Source: Paraburkholderia graminis C4D1M (lineage in GTDB: Bacteria > Pseudomonadota > Gammaproteobacteria > Burkholderiales > Burkholderiaceae). Taken from it: DNA of 64,000 bases. This document shows, piece after piece, positions 9,089 to 18,316 of the stretch. Every line of letters starts with the position of its first letter. Positions within the stretch are counted from its first letter, which is position 1. The notes beneath the pieces are model-generated. The model did no database searches. It was not told the DNA's origin and saw only the letters and a list, made by a program, of their open reading frames with translations. Location: assembly GCF_000172415.1 (NCBI RefSeq), contig NZ_ABLD01000001.1, positions 124,001 through 188,000 of the forward strand, written 5' to 3'. Position numbers and translations under genes: made by a program.

Positions 9089-9697
9089 ATGCAGCCGAAC
9101 GCATCATCTGCAATGACGCAGCCGCTACTGCGTCGGGTCGTCGCCGGCGTCGCTCTGGCAAACGCCGCGTACTTTTTCGTCGAGTTCTTTGTTGCCCGGA
9201 AAATTGGATCGGTTTCGCTTTTCGCCGACAGCATCGATTTTCTCGAAGACGCCGCGGTCAACTTTTTAATTTTCGCCGCTCTCGGATGGTCCGTGCGCAA
9301 TAGAGCGCGTGCCGGCATGGTGCTCGCGGCAATTCTATTAGTCCCTGCGTTGGCGCTGCTCTGGACCGCATGGCAGAAGTTCAATGCACCGACACCGCCG
9401 GAGCCTTGGCTGCTGTCGGGCACCGGACTCGGAGCTTTAGCGGTCAACCTCGCGTGTGCGGTTGTACTCGCCAGATTCCGGCACCATTCGGGCAGCCTTA
9501 CTCGCGCGGCATTCCTGTCGGCTCGCAATGACGCCTTCGCGAACATCGCGATCATTCTCGCGGGACTGGTGACGTTGTTCTGGCGTTCTGGCTGGCCCGA
9601 CCTTCTGGTTGGACTCGGAATCGCCATTGTCAATGCGGACGCCGCGAAGGAAGTTTGGCTCGCTGCGAGGGATGAGCATCGGTCTGCGCAGACATGA
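9089..9697 (+). CDS. Short cation-diffusion-facilitator-like membrane protein
   Basis: A 202-residue integral membrane protein with about six hydrophobic segments. It resembles the membrane half of CDF metal exporters: the second segment has an Asp-rich metal-site-like motif (SLFADSIDFLEDAAVN), and a later segment has SARNDAFANIAIILAG, which corresponds to the second metal-site helix. It lacks the C-terminal cytoplasmic domain usual in CDF proteins (about 300 residues). Two starts are possible: ATG at 9089, used here, and ATG at 9113. The substrate is unknown; Zn/Co/Cd would be typical of the family. Confidence 0.7.
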   Translation: MQPNASSAMTQPLLRRVVAGVALANAAYFFVEFFVARKIGSVSLFADSIDFLEDAAVNFLIFAALGWSVRNRARAGMVLAAILLVPALALLWTAWQKFNAPTPPEPWLLSGTGLGALAVNLACAVVLARFRHHSGSLTRAAFLSARNDAFANIAIILAGLVTLFWRSGWPDLLVGLGIAIVNADAAKEVWLAARDEHRSAQT

Positions 9698-9721
9698 GCG
9701 GGCAGCGCCGCAATTGATCCG

Positions 9722-10534
9722 TCACACCGCACGCTTTGCGAACACATCCTTGAACATAGGCATTGCCGAGAATACATTCGGCCATCCCGCGTAGAAGGCC
9801 AATTGGGTCAATGCCTCGGACGCTTCTTCCTTTGTGAGCCCATTGTCCATCGCGCGGTTCAGGTGATACGGAATCTGCGCGACCTGACCGTTTGCAACCA
9901 GTGCGCTCACTGTCACGAGACTCCGGTCTCGCGGCGCGAGTCCCGGACGCAGCCACAAATCGCGGAAGAGTGCATCGGTCGTGTATTGAACGACCCCGGG
10001 CGCGACTTCGCCAAAGTTCTCCTCGACCATCCGCGCGCGCTGCTGTTCCGAGCTTTCGTTTAAAGGCAGCAACGTCACGTCGGCGTCAGGAATCTGATCA
10101 GGTCCAATGCCTCTTTCGTCGAAGATGCGCGTCGCCACGCTCGATGCAGCGGTTGCATTGCCCCACCCGGAATAGAACGCCAGATGCGCGATCATCTCCG
10201 AGATCTCGGCTGGTTTAACGCCATTGTCTAGCGCAAGCCCGAAGTAAAATGGCATGTCGGCAGTCTGCCCGCGCGAGATCATTACCGAAAGCGTGACGAT
10301 GCTGCGGTCGCGCGGCGAGAACTGCGGCCGCTTCCATAGACCGTCGAACACAGTGTTCGCGGTGTATCGCGCGAAAGCCGGCGATGCCGATTTCAAGTCC
10401 GCAACGGACGGTGCTTGTTCCATACTTCCACTCCCTTTAATAGGTGCGCAGGCGCAGACGAAGAGCGACGCGCTCAGTGCCGCGATTAACGCAGGCCGGC
10501 GGAGAACGAGGTTATGGCTGGCGGTGTTGCGCAT
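9722..10534 (-). CDS. Carboxymuconolactone decarboxylase-like protein, probable exported lipoprotein
   Basis: A 270-residue protein with two tandem CMD/AhpD-type halves, around residues 60-130 ([20 protein letters not shown]) and 185-260 ([20 protein letters not shown]). The long form begins with a basic segment and a hydrophobic stretch ending [13 protein letters not shown], which looks like a lipoprotein signal. A shorter form from an internal Met ([11 protein letters not shown]), preceded by GGGAGTGGAAGT, would be cytosolic. The long start overlaps the end of the upstream cupin gene by 23 bases, suggesting an operon with coupled translation. No CxxC peroxidase motif is visible, so alkylhydroperoxidase activity is not supported. 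The substrate is unknown. Confidence 0.8.
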   Translation of the reverse strand: MRNTASHNLVLRRPALIAALSASLFVCACAPIKGSGSMEQAPSVADLKSASPAFARYTANTVFDGLWKRPQFSPRDRSIVTLSVMISRGQTADMPFYFGLALDNGVKPAEISEMIAHLAFYSGWGNATAASSVATRIFDERGIGPDQIPDADVTLLPLNESSEQQRARMVEENFGEVAPGVVQYTTDALFRDLWLRPGLAPRDRSLVTVSALVANGQVAQIPYHLNRAMDNGLTKEEASEALTQLAFYAGWPNVFSAMPMFKDVFAKRAV

Positions 10535-10937
10535 CGCCGACCGATTGGAGGTACTGCTCGTCCGTCACCTTCTCGAGCCAATTGACGTTCTTGCCGTCGA
10601 GCGCTTCCTGAATTGCGATGTGAGTCATCGCGGTAGTCGATGTCGCGCCATGCCAGTGCTTGTGGCCGGGCGGGCACCAGATCACATCGCCGGCACGAAT
10701 CTCGACACGCGGCTCGCCCTCGCATTGCGTCCAGCCACAACCGGCCGTCACGAGCAGCGTCTGGCCAAGCGGGTGCGTGTGCCATGCAGTCCGCGCACCC
10801 GGCTCGAACGTGACGCTGGCGCACGACACGCGTGCGGGCGGCGGCGGAGCATTCAAAGGATCGATGCGGACAGTGCCGGTGAACCATTCGTCAGGGCCTT
10901 TAATAGAGGGCTGCGAGCCCGCGCGCTTCAATTCCAT
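10512..10937 (-). CDS. Single-domain cupin protein
   Basis: A 141-residue cupin. Cupin motif 1 is visible as [20 protein letters not shown], and motif 2 as [20 protein letters not shown]. The His residues in HTH and KHWH probably bind a metal. It resembles the family annotated as cupin-domain or (R)-mandelonitrile lyase-like proteins, often found beside carboxymuconolactone-decarboxylase-like genes, as here. The ATG at 10937 is the natural start. It is divergent from a LysR regulator, the probable controller. The reaction cannot be assigned from the sequence. Confidence 0.85.
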   Translation of the reverse strand: MELKRAGSQPSIKGPDEWFTGTVRIDPLNAPPPPARVSCASVTFEPGARTAWHTHPLGQTLLVTAGCGWTQCEGEPRVEIRAGDVIWCPPGHKHWHGATSTTAMTHIAIQEALDGKNVNWLEKVTDEQYLQSVGDAQHRQP

Positions 10938-10970
10938 CGTGCTGCTTCTCCGTCGAGGTGGGTCGGTGCA

Positions 10971-10984
10971 TTACATCAATGTAA
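10971..10984. promoter_or_regulatory. Palindrome in the cupin/LysR divergent promoter
   Basis: TTACATCAATGTAA has perfect 6-bp arms around a 2-base centre and contains a T-N11-A spacing, the LysR-type box format. It lies between the divergent cupin and LysR genes. A second dyad, ATGCA-ATGG-TGCAT (11030-11043), lies just before the LysR start. Both are candidate operators. Confidence 0.5.
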
Positions 10985-11051
10985 CGTCTCGCCATTCATG
11001 CGACTAGGTGGCAAACTTGGCATGGTCTTATGCAATGGTGCATGAATCGAA

Positions 11052-11954
11052 ATGGAAGACTTCAACGAACTGGCCGCGTTCATGCGAGTCGCGCATGAGC
11101 GGAACTTCACGCGTGCAGCCGCGCAGCTAGGCATGTCGCAATCGGCTCTGAGTCGCATGGTCCGCGCGCTCGAAGCGCGAATGGGCGTGCCGTTGCTCAC
11201 TCGCACGACGCGCAGTGTCGCGCCGACAGAGGCGGGCGAGCGGCTGCTTTCGTCAATCGGACCGCGCCTTAGGGAGATCGAGGCAGAGCTAGAATCGCTG
11301 CGTGCAATGACGGACCGGCCCGCCGGAAGCGTTCGGATCACGACGACGGATTACGCGGCAAACGAATACGTCTGGCCGCGAGTACAAACGCTATTGCACC
11401 AATACCCGGAGATCAAAATCGAGCTCGTGTACGACTATGGTCTTTCCGATCTGGTCGCGGACGGGTACGACATTGGCGTGCGCCTCGGCGACCAGGTCGC
11501 CAAAGACATGATCGCGATGCGCATTGCGCCCGATATGACGATGTCGATAGTCGGATCGCCGGAATATCTCGCGTCGAGAATCGTGGCGAAAACACCGCAG
11601 GATCTGACCCGGCACAACTGCATCAATCTGCGGCTGCCGACCATGAACTCGTTGCTGGCCTGGGAGTTGAGTAAGGGGCGGCGCGAGCTACAGGTTCGCG
11701 TAGAGGGACAACTGACTTTCAATAACGTCTATCAGATGGTCGAGGCCGCGCTCGGCGGCTTCGGGCTTGCGTACGTGCCGAAGAAACTGGTGGAGCCGCA
11801 TGTCGAGGCCGGGCGTCTCGCCTGGGTTCTCGAAGACTGGTTTCCGACATTTGTCGGCCACCATGTTTATTATCCGAGCCGCCATAAGTCGTCGAGGGCG
11901 GTTGAACTCGTCGTCGATGCACTGAAGGCCGGCTTTACGGGGCGAACGCGATAA
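11052..11954 (+). CDS. LysR-family transcriptional regulator
   Basis: A 300-residue LysR-type regulator. The winged HTH occupies roughly residues 1-60 (NFTRAAAQLGMSQSALSRMV, then RALEARMGVPLLTRTTRSVA), followed by the effector domain (GSVRITTTDYAANEYVWPRV). It belongs to the CrgA/YafC-like group common in Burkholderia. It is divergent from the cupin/CMD-like pair across a 114-bp gap that contains two dyad elements, and most likely regulates that pair. Confidence 0.88.
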   Translation: MEDFNELAAFMRVAHERNFTRAAAQLGMSQSALSRMVRALEARMGVPLLTRTTRSVAPTEAGERLLSSIGPRLREIEAELESLRAMTDRPAGSVRITTTDYAANEYVWPRVQTLLHQYPEIKIELVYDYGLSDLVADGYDIGVRLGDQVAKDMIAMRIAPDMTMSIVGSPEYLASRIVAKTPQDLTRHNCINLRLPTMNSLLAWELSKGRRELQVRVEGQLTFNNVYQMVEAALGGFGLAYVPKKLVEPHVEAGRLAWVLEDWFPTFVGHHVYYPSRHKSSRAVELVVDALKAGFTGRTR

Positions 11955-11967
11955 GAACAGTGCTCAA

Positions 11968-12009
11968 TCGCGCGGCGTGTTTGTCTCACTCGCGACGCTT
12001 GCCGCGCGA
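11968..12009. terminator. Long-arm stem-loop after the LysR gene
   Basis: TCGCGCGGC (11968-11976) and GCCGCGCGA (12001-12009) are perfect 9-bp inverted arms with a 24-base loop, starting 14 bases after the LysR stop. No T-run follows. This could aid termination or RNA stability; an intrinsic terminator is not proven. Confidence 0.35.
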
Positions 12010-12136
12010 GCGTTCGTGTCCAAACGAAGTCCGCGAAACTGCTGTATCTTGCTCAATTGCGCTGAAGGATACCGGACAGCGAGGCAATGAAAAAACCCCT
12101 TTGTTCGCGAGGTTTCCTTGATTTCAACGAATCACG

Positions 12137-13414
12137 ATGGAGCATGCGTCACCCATGTTGAGAGAAGATAATTTGCCGGCGAGCGAGGTCGCGCCCGACG
12201 ACGACGGAGCGTCGTCGCCCTTGCGTTCATGGCTCGCCGTTGTGGCCGTTGCAATCGGCGCCTTTGCCTTCGTGACGACGGAATTTTTGCCGGTCGGACT
12301 CTTGCCGCGCGTCGCCGCCGATCTCGGCGTGTCGCCTGGCACGGCCGGTTTGATGGTCACGGTGCCCGGCGTAATCGCCGCGATTTCGGCACCTGGCCTG
12401 ATGCTGGTCGCGGGCCGCATGGATCGGCGGCGCGTCTTCCTGTTACTCACGGCTTTATTGCTGGCATCCAATCTGATCTCGGCGTTCGCGCCGAATTTCA
12501 CTGTGATGTTGGTGGGTCGCGCGTTGCTCGGCGCCGCGCTCGGCGGCTTCTGGACGCTCGCCACTGCTGCGTCCGGGCGTCTCGTGCTGCCGAAAGATTC
12601 GGCGCGCGCGATGGCGACAATCCTCACCGGCGTCACGTGTGCAACGGTGATCGGCGTGCCGCTCGGCACGTTCATCGCGAGTTTCGCGTCGTGGCGCGCG
12701 TCGTTCATGGCAACGGGCGGGCTCGTCGCGAGTGCGCTGATTGCGCAGTTCCTGTTCGTGCCGTCGCTGCCCTCGAACGCCGCATTGCGTTTGCACGATC
12801 TCGTTTCGCTGCTGCGCAGGCCGCATCCGCGCCGCAGCATGATGATGGTGGGCCTCGTGTTCGGCGCGCACTTCTCGTCGTACACGTACATCACGCCGTT
12901 CCTGCTGCGCAATGCGAACCTGACGATGCCGACCATTACCTGGCTCCTGCTCGGCTTCGGCATCATCGGCTTCTTTTCGAACTTCGCTGTTTCGTCGACG
13001 GTTACGCGCAGTCTGAAAATCTCGCTCGGCGCGATGATCTCACTGCTGCTGTTCGCGCTTGTTCTGCTGCCCGTATTACAGCATTCGCCGCCCGGCGTCA
13101 TTGCGCTTGTACTCGCGTGGGGCGTGGCGTTCGGCGCGCTGCCGCTGTGCTTCAGCATCTGGATTCAGCGCGCGACGCCCGATTCTCCGGAAGCCGGCTC
13201 CGCGCTCTTCGTGAGCATCATTCAGGTGGCGATTGCGGTGGGTTCGCTCGTCGGCGGAATCGTGGTCGATCACGTGGGCATTGCGACGGACTTTCTGTTC
13301 GGCAGCGGCCTCGCGTTGCTCGGACTGGCGGCGCTCGCGAGCTTCGGTAGAAGCGGCGAGAGCAAGCCTGCGCCAGAAGCGGTGGCGTGCACCGAATGCA
13401 ACTGCCGCGTGTAG
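12137..13414 (+). CDS. MFS transporter, DHA1/AraJ-like efflux family
   Basis: A 425-residue major facilitator with twelve predicted membrane segments. The first segment has the DHA1 signature (FVTTEFLPVGLLPRVAADLG) and the loop after segment 2 has AGRMDRRRVFLL, the MFS motif A region. The family exports sugars, arabinose or drugs (AraJ/YdhP/PbuE relatives). A second in-frame ATG six codons later is possible. The C-terminus ends in a Cys-containing tail (ACTECNCRV). It lies 182 bases after a LysR gene on the same strand. Nothing nearby reveals the substrate. Confidence 0.85.
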   Translation: MEHASPMLREDNLPASEVAPDDDGASSPLRSWLAVVAVAIGAFAFVTTEFLPVGLLPRVAADLGVSPGTAGLMVTVPGVIAAISAPGLMLVAGRMDRRRVFLLLTALLLASNLISAFAPNFTVMLVGRALLGAALGGFWTLATAASGRLVLPKDSARAMATILTGVTCATVIGVPLGTFIASFASWRASFMATGGLVASALIAQFLFVPSLPSNAALRLHDLVSLLRRPHPRRSMMMVGLVFGAHFSSYTYITPFLLRNANLTMPTITWLLLGFGIIGFFSNFAVSSTVTRSLKISLGAMISLLLFALVLLPVLQHSPPGVIALVLAWGVAFGALPLCFSIWIQRATPDSPEAGSALFVSIIQVAIAVGSLVGGIVVDHVGIATDFLFGSGLALLGLAALASFGRSGESKPAPEAVACTECNCRV

Positions 13415-13559
13415 CTTCTGGTCATTAGAAGGCGCGGGTGTTGATTTCGACGCGCGCGCCCTCAATTCACTAAGCTGACTATTTCTACGGCCGGATACGG
13501 CCGGCAAGTGCGAGTCGAAGTGCTCACAGTTGAACAGGACAGGTGGAAAAATCACGCGG

Positions 13560-13904
13560 ATGAAAAAAGTCGACTCGACACACACTCCGGCGACGCGTGC
13601 GGAGTTGCTGTGCTTTCTCGTGGCGATCGCGGCGGCATCGTATGCGCTTAGCGCCGAGTGGCGCGTGGATCACGTCGTTCAGTGCTGCCGCCAGTGGCTC
13701 GCAAAAAATAGAACGACCATGCATTGGCTCGAGCGTGTGCGCATCGGGCAACTCGCCTTGAAAATCGCAAGCCAGGATCTCATCGACGCGGGCGTGGCCG
13801 TGCGCCTGTCGAATGTGCAGGCGCTCTTTACCAGCGAAATGGAACTGAACGAAGCGAGCACGATGGTTCAGCGCATGATGGCGCTGTGCCAGGAAGCGAT
13901 CTGA
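13560..13904 (+). CDS. Hypothetical protein, 114 aa
   Basis: An unrecognised protein of 114 residues with one weakly hydrophobic segment (LLCFLVAIAAASYALSAEW) near residues 14-32, then a helical, charged region. The ATG at 13560 is preceded by AGGTGG; an upstream TTG (13530) is less likely. It lies alone between the MFS exporter and the rhamnose cluster on the same strand. No function is proposed. Confidence 0.5.
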   Translation: MKKVDSTHTPATRAELLCFLVAIAAASYALSAEWRVDHVVQCCRQWLAKNRTTMHWLERVRIGQLALKIASQDLIDAGVAVRLSNVQALFTSEMELNEASTMVQRMMALCQEAI

Positions 13905-14008
13905 CCGGATTCATACTGTCTCTTCCTGCGGACTTCGCCAATCGTGCCGCGCGTCCGCACGGCCCTCCCACCGATCCAGTTTTGTTATCGACCTTTCCAT
14001 TTCTCGGA

Positions 14009-14037
14009 TTGTTGCCGCATCACGGCGCCCGTATATT
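14009..14037 (+). promoter_or_regulatory. Candidate promoter of the first rhamnose operon
   Basis: TTGTTG (14009-14014), 17-base spacer, TATATT (14032-14037). The -10 element matches 5 of 6 and the -35 only 3 of 6. The -35 TTG is the end of a GGATTG (14006-14011), the same offset seen in the mutarotase promoter, where GGATTG is part of an inverted-repeat array. This hints at shared regulation. Confidence 0.4.
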
Positions 14038-14079
14038 GGCGTAAAGCCCACTACGAAAACACGGACGCTGGAGACGCGA

Positions 14080-14832
14080 ATGAACCGAATCGATCTGGAA
14101 GGACGCGTTGTCGCCATCACGGGCGGCGCGCGCGGCATCGGCTATGCAGTGGCGCAACGGGCGCTGAACTCGGGTGCATCGGTCGCGCTATGGGACATCG
14201 ACGGCGAGCGGCTCGCGCGCAGTCAGCGCGAACTCAGCGCACTCGGCAAGGTGACCGCGGTCACCGTCGAACTCACCCAGGAAGCCGCCGTCCAGCATGC
14301 GGTTGCGCAGACCGTTCTCGATCACGGCGCGATCGACGTGCTGATTAATTCGGCGGGTATTACCGGCGGCAACGGCACGACATGGGAACTGGAGCCGGAG
14401 ATGTGGCGGCGCGTCATCGACGTCAATCTGATCGGCCCGTATCTCACCTGCCGCGCCGTCGTCCCGCAGATGCTCAAGCAGGGCTATGGGCGGATCGTCA
14501 ATATCGCGTCGGTCGCGGGCAAGGAGGGCAACCCGAACGCGTCGCACTACAGCGCGTCGAAGGCGGGGCTCATCGGCCTCACAAAATCGCTCGGCAAGGA
14601 ACTCGCGACGAAGAACATTCTCGTCAACGCGGTCACGCCCGCAGCCGCAAAGACCGAGATCTTCGATTCAATGTCGCAGCAGCACATCGACTATATGCTT
14701 TCAAAGATTCCGATGAACCGCTTTCTTCTCCCCGAAGAAGCGGCGTCGCTGATTCTCTGGCTCGCCTCCGAAGACTGCGCATTCAGCACCGGTTCGGTAT
14801 TTGATCTGTCGGGCGGACGCGCGACTTACTGA
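14080..14832 (+). CDS. SDR dehydrogenase, probable 2-keto-3-deoxy-L-rhamnonate 4-dehydrogenase
   Basis: A 250-residue classical short-chain dehydrogenase with the NAD(P) site TGGARGIGYA near residue 13, NSAG near residue 90 and the catalytic YSASK near residue 155 (Ser in NIASVAG). Proteins of this type oxidise the 4-hydroxyl of 2-keto-3-deoxy-L-rhamnonate or -fuconate in non-phosphorylative sugar pathways (LRA5-like). That assignment is inferred from L-rhamnonate dehydratase two genes downstream; the fold alone would only say SDR. GGAGA precedes the ATG. It leads an operon with the MFS carrier, rhmD and a rhamnose dehydrogenase. Confidence 0.8.
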   Translation: MNRIDLEGRVVAITGGARGIGYAVAQRALNSGASVALWDIDGERLARSQRELSALGKVTAVTVELTQEAAVQHAVAQTVLDHGAIDVLINSAGITGGNGTTWELEPEMWRRVIDVNLIGPYLTCRAVVPQMLKQGYGRIVNIASVAGKEGNPNASHYSASKAGLIGLTKSLGKELATKNILVNAVTPAAAKTEIFDSMSQQHIDYMLSKIPMNRFLLPEEAASLILWLASEDCAFSTGSVFDLSGGRATY

Positions 14833-14920
14833 GCGTCCAACGCGGCGCCGCTCAAGGCGCACGCGTCACATCACACAAGAACCGCGAGGCCGCGAACGCG
14901 AGCTGCGCGAAGGAGATGAC

Positions 14921-16249
14921 ATGGACCCGCAAGCGAGCGCTTCGCTGGAGGCGATCACCAGCAAGGTCATGCGCCGGCTGCTGCCATTCCTGCTATTGAT
15001 GTACGTGCTGGCATTTCTCGACCGCGCGAACATCGGCTTTGCGCAGAAGGCGCTGCAGCACGACACCGGGCTTTCGAACGCGGCCTTTGCGTTCGGCGCG
15101 GGCGTTTTCTTTGTCGGCTATGCATTGTTCGAGGTGCCAAGCAATTTGCTGCTGCATCGCGTCGGCGCGCGAGCATGGATGTGCCGCATCATGGTGACGT
15201 GGGGACTCGTCTCGGCGGCGATGTGCATGGCGCATACCGCGACGATGTTCTACACGCTGCGCTTTCTATTAGGCGTCGCAGAAGCAGGCTTCTTTCCCGG
15301 CGTCATTTATTACCTCGCACACTGGTTTCCGCAGCGTGCGCGTGCCCGCGCCGTCGGCATGTTCTATTTCGGCGCGCCGTTGGCGTTTATCTTCGGTGGC
15401 CCGTTGTCGGGCTCGCTGCTCGAACTGCATGGCGCGTTCGGCCTCGCGGGCTGGCAGTGGCTTTTTCTCGTCGAAGGCTTGCTCGCCACGCTCGTCGGCA
15501 TATGGGCTTTCTGGTATCTCGACAATCGTCCCGAAGACGCACGCTGGCTCGATTCGCACGAACGCACGAGCTTGCGCGCGGCGCTCGATGAAGACGCGCG
15601 CGCAGCCTCGGCGCATGGACCGCATCGCATTCTCGCCGCGCTGGTGGATCGCCGCGTGTTGCTCCTGTCGCTCATCTATCTGCTGATTCAGATGAGCGTC
15701 TATGGCGTGATCTTTTATTTGCCGCAACAGGTCGCCGCTTTGCTTGGAACGACCGTGGGTTTTCACGTCGGACTCGTCGCGGCATTGCCGTGGTTGTGTG
15801 CGCTCGCCGTCACCTGGTACGTGCCGCGCCGCGCGGATCGGACGGGCGGGCATCGTCGCTGGGCTTCCGCGTTGCTCGTCATGGCGGGTCTCGGCATCGG
15901 CCTATCGGGGCTCGCGCATAACCCGGTCATCGGGCTCATTGCGCTGTGCTGCGCGGCAAGCGGTTTCATTGCCGCCCAGCCGCTGTTCTGGACATTCCCG
16001 ACGCGCCTCCTGACCGGTGCCGCCGCCGCGGGCGGCATCGCGCTGATCAACTCGCTCGGCAGCCTCGGCGGTTTCATTGCGCCGAGCTTGCGCACCGCGG
16101 CCGAGCGCGCGTTTTCCTCGACATCGGCGGGACTGGTCGTGCTCGGCGCGTCCAGTCTGCTCGCTGCGCTGCTGATCGGCACGCTGTTGCGCCGCGACGG
16201 CGCGCAGCCTGCCGATTCATTTCACGACCTGCTGCATCGCGCCCGCTAG
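14921..16249 (+). CDS. MFS carrier of the anion:cation symporter family, RhmT-like
   Basis: A 442-residue major facilitator with twelve membrane segments. The N-terminal pattern (LPFLLLMYVLAFLDRANIGF) and the segment-4 motif (FLLGVAEAGFFPGVIYYLAH) are hallmarks of the anion:cation symporter family that takes up sugar acids such as tartrate, glucarate and L-rhamnonate. In E. coli the L-rhamnonate dehydratase gene also neighbours such a carrier (rhmT), so L-rhamnonate is a reasonable guess. The ATG at 14921 has an ideal AAGGAG upstream. An open frame extends upstream but shows no further coding character. Confidence 0.85.
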   Translation: MDPQASASLEAITSKVMRRLLPFLLLMYVLAFLDRANIGFAQKALQHDTGLSNAAFAFGAGVFFVGYALFEVPSNLLLHRVGARAWMCRIMVTWGLVSAAMCMAHTATMFYTLRFLLGVAEAGFFPGVIYYLAHWFPQRARARAVGMFYFGAPLAFIFGGPLSGSLLELHGAFGLAGWQWLFLVEGLLATLVGIWAFWYLDNRPEDARWLDSHERTSLRAALDEDARAASAHGPHRILAALVDRRVLLLSLIYLLIQMSVYGVIFYLPQQVAALLGTTVGFHVGLVAALPWLCALAVTWYVPRRADRTGGHRRWASALLVMAGLGIGLSGLAHNPVIGLIALCCAASGFIAAQPLFWTFPTRLLTGAAAAGGIALINSLGSLGGFIAPSLRTAAERAFSSTSAGLVVLGASSLLAALLIGTLLRRDGAQPADSFHDLLHRAR

Positions 16250-16297
16250 GCGCATTTCCGGCGACACCTTCGACGCCCATCACGGAGCCTCTCTCTC

Positions 16298-17476
16298 ATG
16301 GCCATGCCCACAATCCGGCACGTGCGTGCCTTCATCGTCCGCGGCGGCGGAGCGGACTATCACGACCAACCCGGCGGACACTGGATCGACGATCACATCT
16401 CGACGCCGATGGCGCGTTATCCCGAGTACCGTCAGAGCCGCCAGTCGTTCGGCATCAATGTACTCGGCACGCTGGTTGTCGAAATAGAAGCGAGCGACGG
16501 CACAGTCGGCTTCGCGGTGACGACGGGCGGCGAGATCGGCGCATTCATCGTCGAAAAACATCTGGCGCGTTTTCTCGAAGGCCAGCTCGTGACCGACATC
16601 GAGAAGATGTGGGATCAGATGTACTACGCCACGCTTTATTACGGGCGCAAAGGCGTAGTGCTCAATACGATTTCCGGCGTCGATCTCGCGCTGTGGGATT
16701 TGCTCGCAAAAGTCCGCAAGGAGCCGGTGTATCAGCTATTGGGCGGCCCGGTGCGTGACGAACTGGTGTTCTATGCAACCGGCGCGCGTCCCGACCTCGC
16801 GAAAGAAATGGGCTTTATCGGCGGAAAACTGCCGTTGCAGCACGGTCCCGCCGAAGGCGAAGCGGGACTCAAGCTCAACCTCGAGAAACTTGCCGACATG
16901 CGCAGCCGCGTCGGCGACGACTTCTGGCTGATGTACGACTGCTGGATGAGTCTGGACGTGCCATATGCGACGCGGCTTGCGCATGCTGCGCACGAGTACG
17001 GACTGAAATGGATAGAAGAGTGCCTGTCGCCCGACGACTACTGGGGTTACGCCGAACTGCGGCGCAACGTGCCGCGCGGCATGATGGTGTCGACGGGAGA
17101 ACATGAGGCGACGCGTTGGGGCTTTCGCATGCTGCTCGAGATGCAATGCTGCGATCTGATTCAGCCGGACGTGGGCTGGTGCGGCGGCATTACCGAGCTC
17201 ATCAAGATCTCGGCGCTGGCAGATGCGCATAACGTGATGGTGGTGCCGCATGGTTCGTCGGTGTATAGCTATCATTTCGTCGTCACGCGTCATAACTCGC
17301 CGTTCTCCGAGTTTCTGATGATGGCGCCCAAAGCCGATGAAGTCGTGCCGATGTTCACGCCGCTTCTGCTCGACGAACCGGTGCCCGTCAATGGACGTAT
17401 GAAAGTGCCCGACACGCCGGGCTTCGGCGTGCGGCTCAATCCGGAATGCGCGCTGGTGCGGCCTTACCCGCGCTAA
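16298..17476 (+). CDS. rhmD: L-rhamnonate dehydratase
   Basis: A 392-residue enolase-superfamily dehydratase (mandelate racemase subgroup) converting L-rhamnonate to 2-keto-3-deoxy-L-rhamnonate. It matches E. coli RhmD closely in motifs: [56 protein letters not shown] and [11 protein letters not shown]. Mg ligands are visible as Asp in YDCWMS, Glu in WIEECL and Glu in STGEHE; the general acid/base His lies in VPHGSS. The ATG at 16298 is followed by a second Met two codons on, and GGAG lies about 12 bases upstream. It is the diagnostic gene of this cluster. Confidence 0.95.
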   Translation: MAMPTIRHVRAFIVRGGGADYHDQPGGHWIDDHISTPMARYPEYRQSRQSFGINVLGTLVVEIEASDGTVGFAVTTGGEIGAFIVEKHLARFLEGQLVTDIEKMWDQMYYATLYYGRKGVVLNTISGVDLALWDLLAKVRKEPVYQLLGGPVRDELVFYATGARPDLAKEMGFIGGKLPLQHGPAEGEAGLKLNLEKLADMRSRVGDDFWLMYDCWMSLDVPYATRLAHAAHEYGLKWIEECLSPDDYWGYAELRRNVPRGMMVSTGEHEATRWGFRMLLEMQCCDLIQPDVGWCGGITELIKISALADAHNVMVVPHGSSVYSYHFVVTRHNSPFSEFLMMAPKADEVVPMFTPLLLDEPVPVNGRMKVPDTPGFGVRLNPECALVRPYPR

Positions 17477-17518
17477 TGCGCTGCGCTTCTTTCGATTCAA
17501 TCAGCGAAGGAGAATGAC

Positions 17519-18301
17519 GTGCTGCTCAAGGACAAGGTCGTGATCGTCACCGGCGGTTCGCGCGGCATCGGGCGCGCGATAGCCGTTGCGTGCGCAACGG
17601 AAGGCGCGGACGTCGCGATCAACTACTGGGGCGATAACGACGCGTCGTACGGACGCCGCTCGGCCGTCGCCGAAGTGGTCGAGGAAATCGAGGCGCTCGG
17701 GCGGCGCGTGATCGCTATTGAAGGCAATGTCGCCGCGCGCGAGACAGGGCAGCAACTGGTGCGCGAAACCGTGCAGGCATTCGGCAAGGTGGACGTGCTC
17801 GCGAGTAACGCGGGCATCTGCCCGTTCCATGCGTTTCTCGACATGCCGGCGGAAGTACTCGAGTCCACCGTCGCGGTGAATCTGAACGGCGCGTTCTACG
17901 TCACGCAAGCCGCGGCGCAGCAAATGAAAGCGCAGGGCACGGGCGGCGCGATTGTCGCGACCAGTTCGATCAGCGCGCTCGTCGGCGGCGGCATGCAGAC
18001 GCATTACACGCCGACCAAGGCCGGCGTTCACTCGCTGATGCAGTCGTGCGCGGTTGCATTGGGACCGTATGGCATCCGCTGCAACTCGGTGATGCCAGGC
18101 ACGATCGCGACGGACCTCAACGCGGACGACCTCGCCGACGAAGCGAAGAAAGCCTACTTCGAAAAGCGCATTCCGCTCGGGCGCCTGGGCCGTCCCGACG
18201 ATGTGGCGGATTGCGTGGTGTTTCTCGCGTCCGACCGTGCGCGCTATGTGACGGGGGCGGCGTTGCTCGTCGACGGCGGGCTGTTCGTCAATCTGCAATG
18301 A
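17519..18301 (+). CDS. L-rhamnose 1-dehydrogenase (SDR family)
   Basis: A 260-residue short-chain dehydrogenase oxidising L-rhamnose to L-rhamnono-lactone with NAD(P). It carries TGGSRGIGRA at the nucleotide site, SNAGICPFHAFLDM, and the catalytic Ser/Tyr/Lys in TSSISA and HYTPTKAG. The stretch NYWGDNDASYGRRSAVAEVV and the SNAGICPFHAF motif are typical of bacterial L-rhamnose dehydrogenases of the Azotobacter/Sphingomonas type. The start is GTG at 17519 with AAGGAG six bases upstream. It is the last gene of the first rhamnose operon and converges on the LysR gene 15 bases away. Confidence 0.9.
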   Translation: MLLKDKVVIVTGGSRGIGRAIAVACATEGADVAINYWGDNDASYGRRSAVAEVVEEIEALGRRVIAIEGNVAARETGQQLVRETVQAFGKVDVLASNAGICPFHAFLDMPAEVLESTVAVNLNGAFYVTQAAAQQMKAQGTGGAIVATSSISALVGGGMQTHYTPTKAGVHSLMQSCAVALGPYGIRCNSVMPGTIATDLNADDLADEAKKAYFEKRIPLGRLGRPDDVADCVVFLASDRARYVTGAALLVDGGLFVNLQ

Positions 18302-18316
18302 CGCGCGATGCCGATT

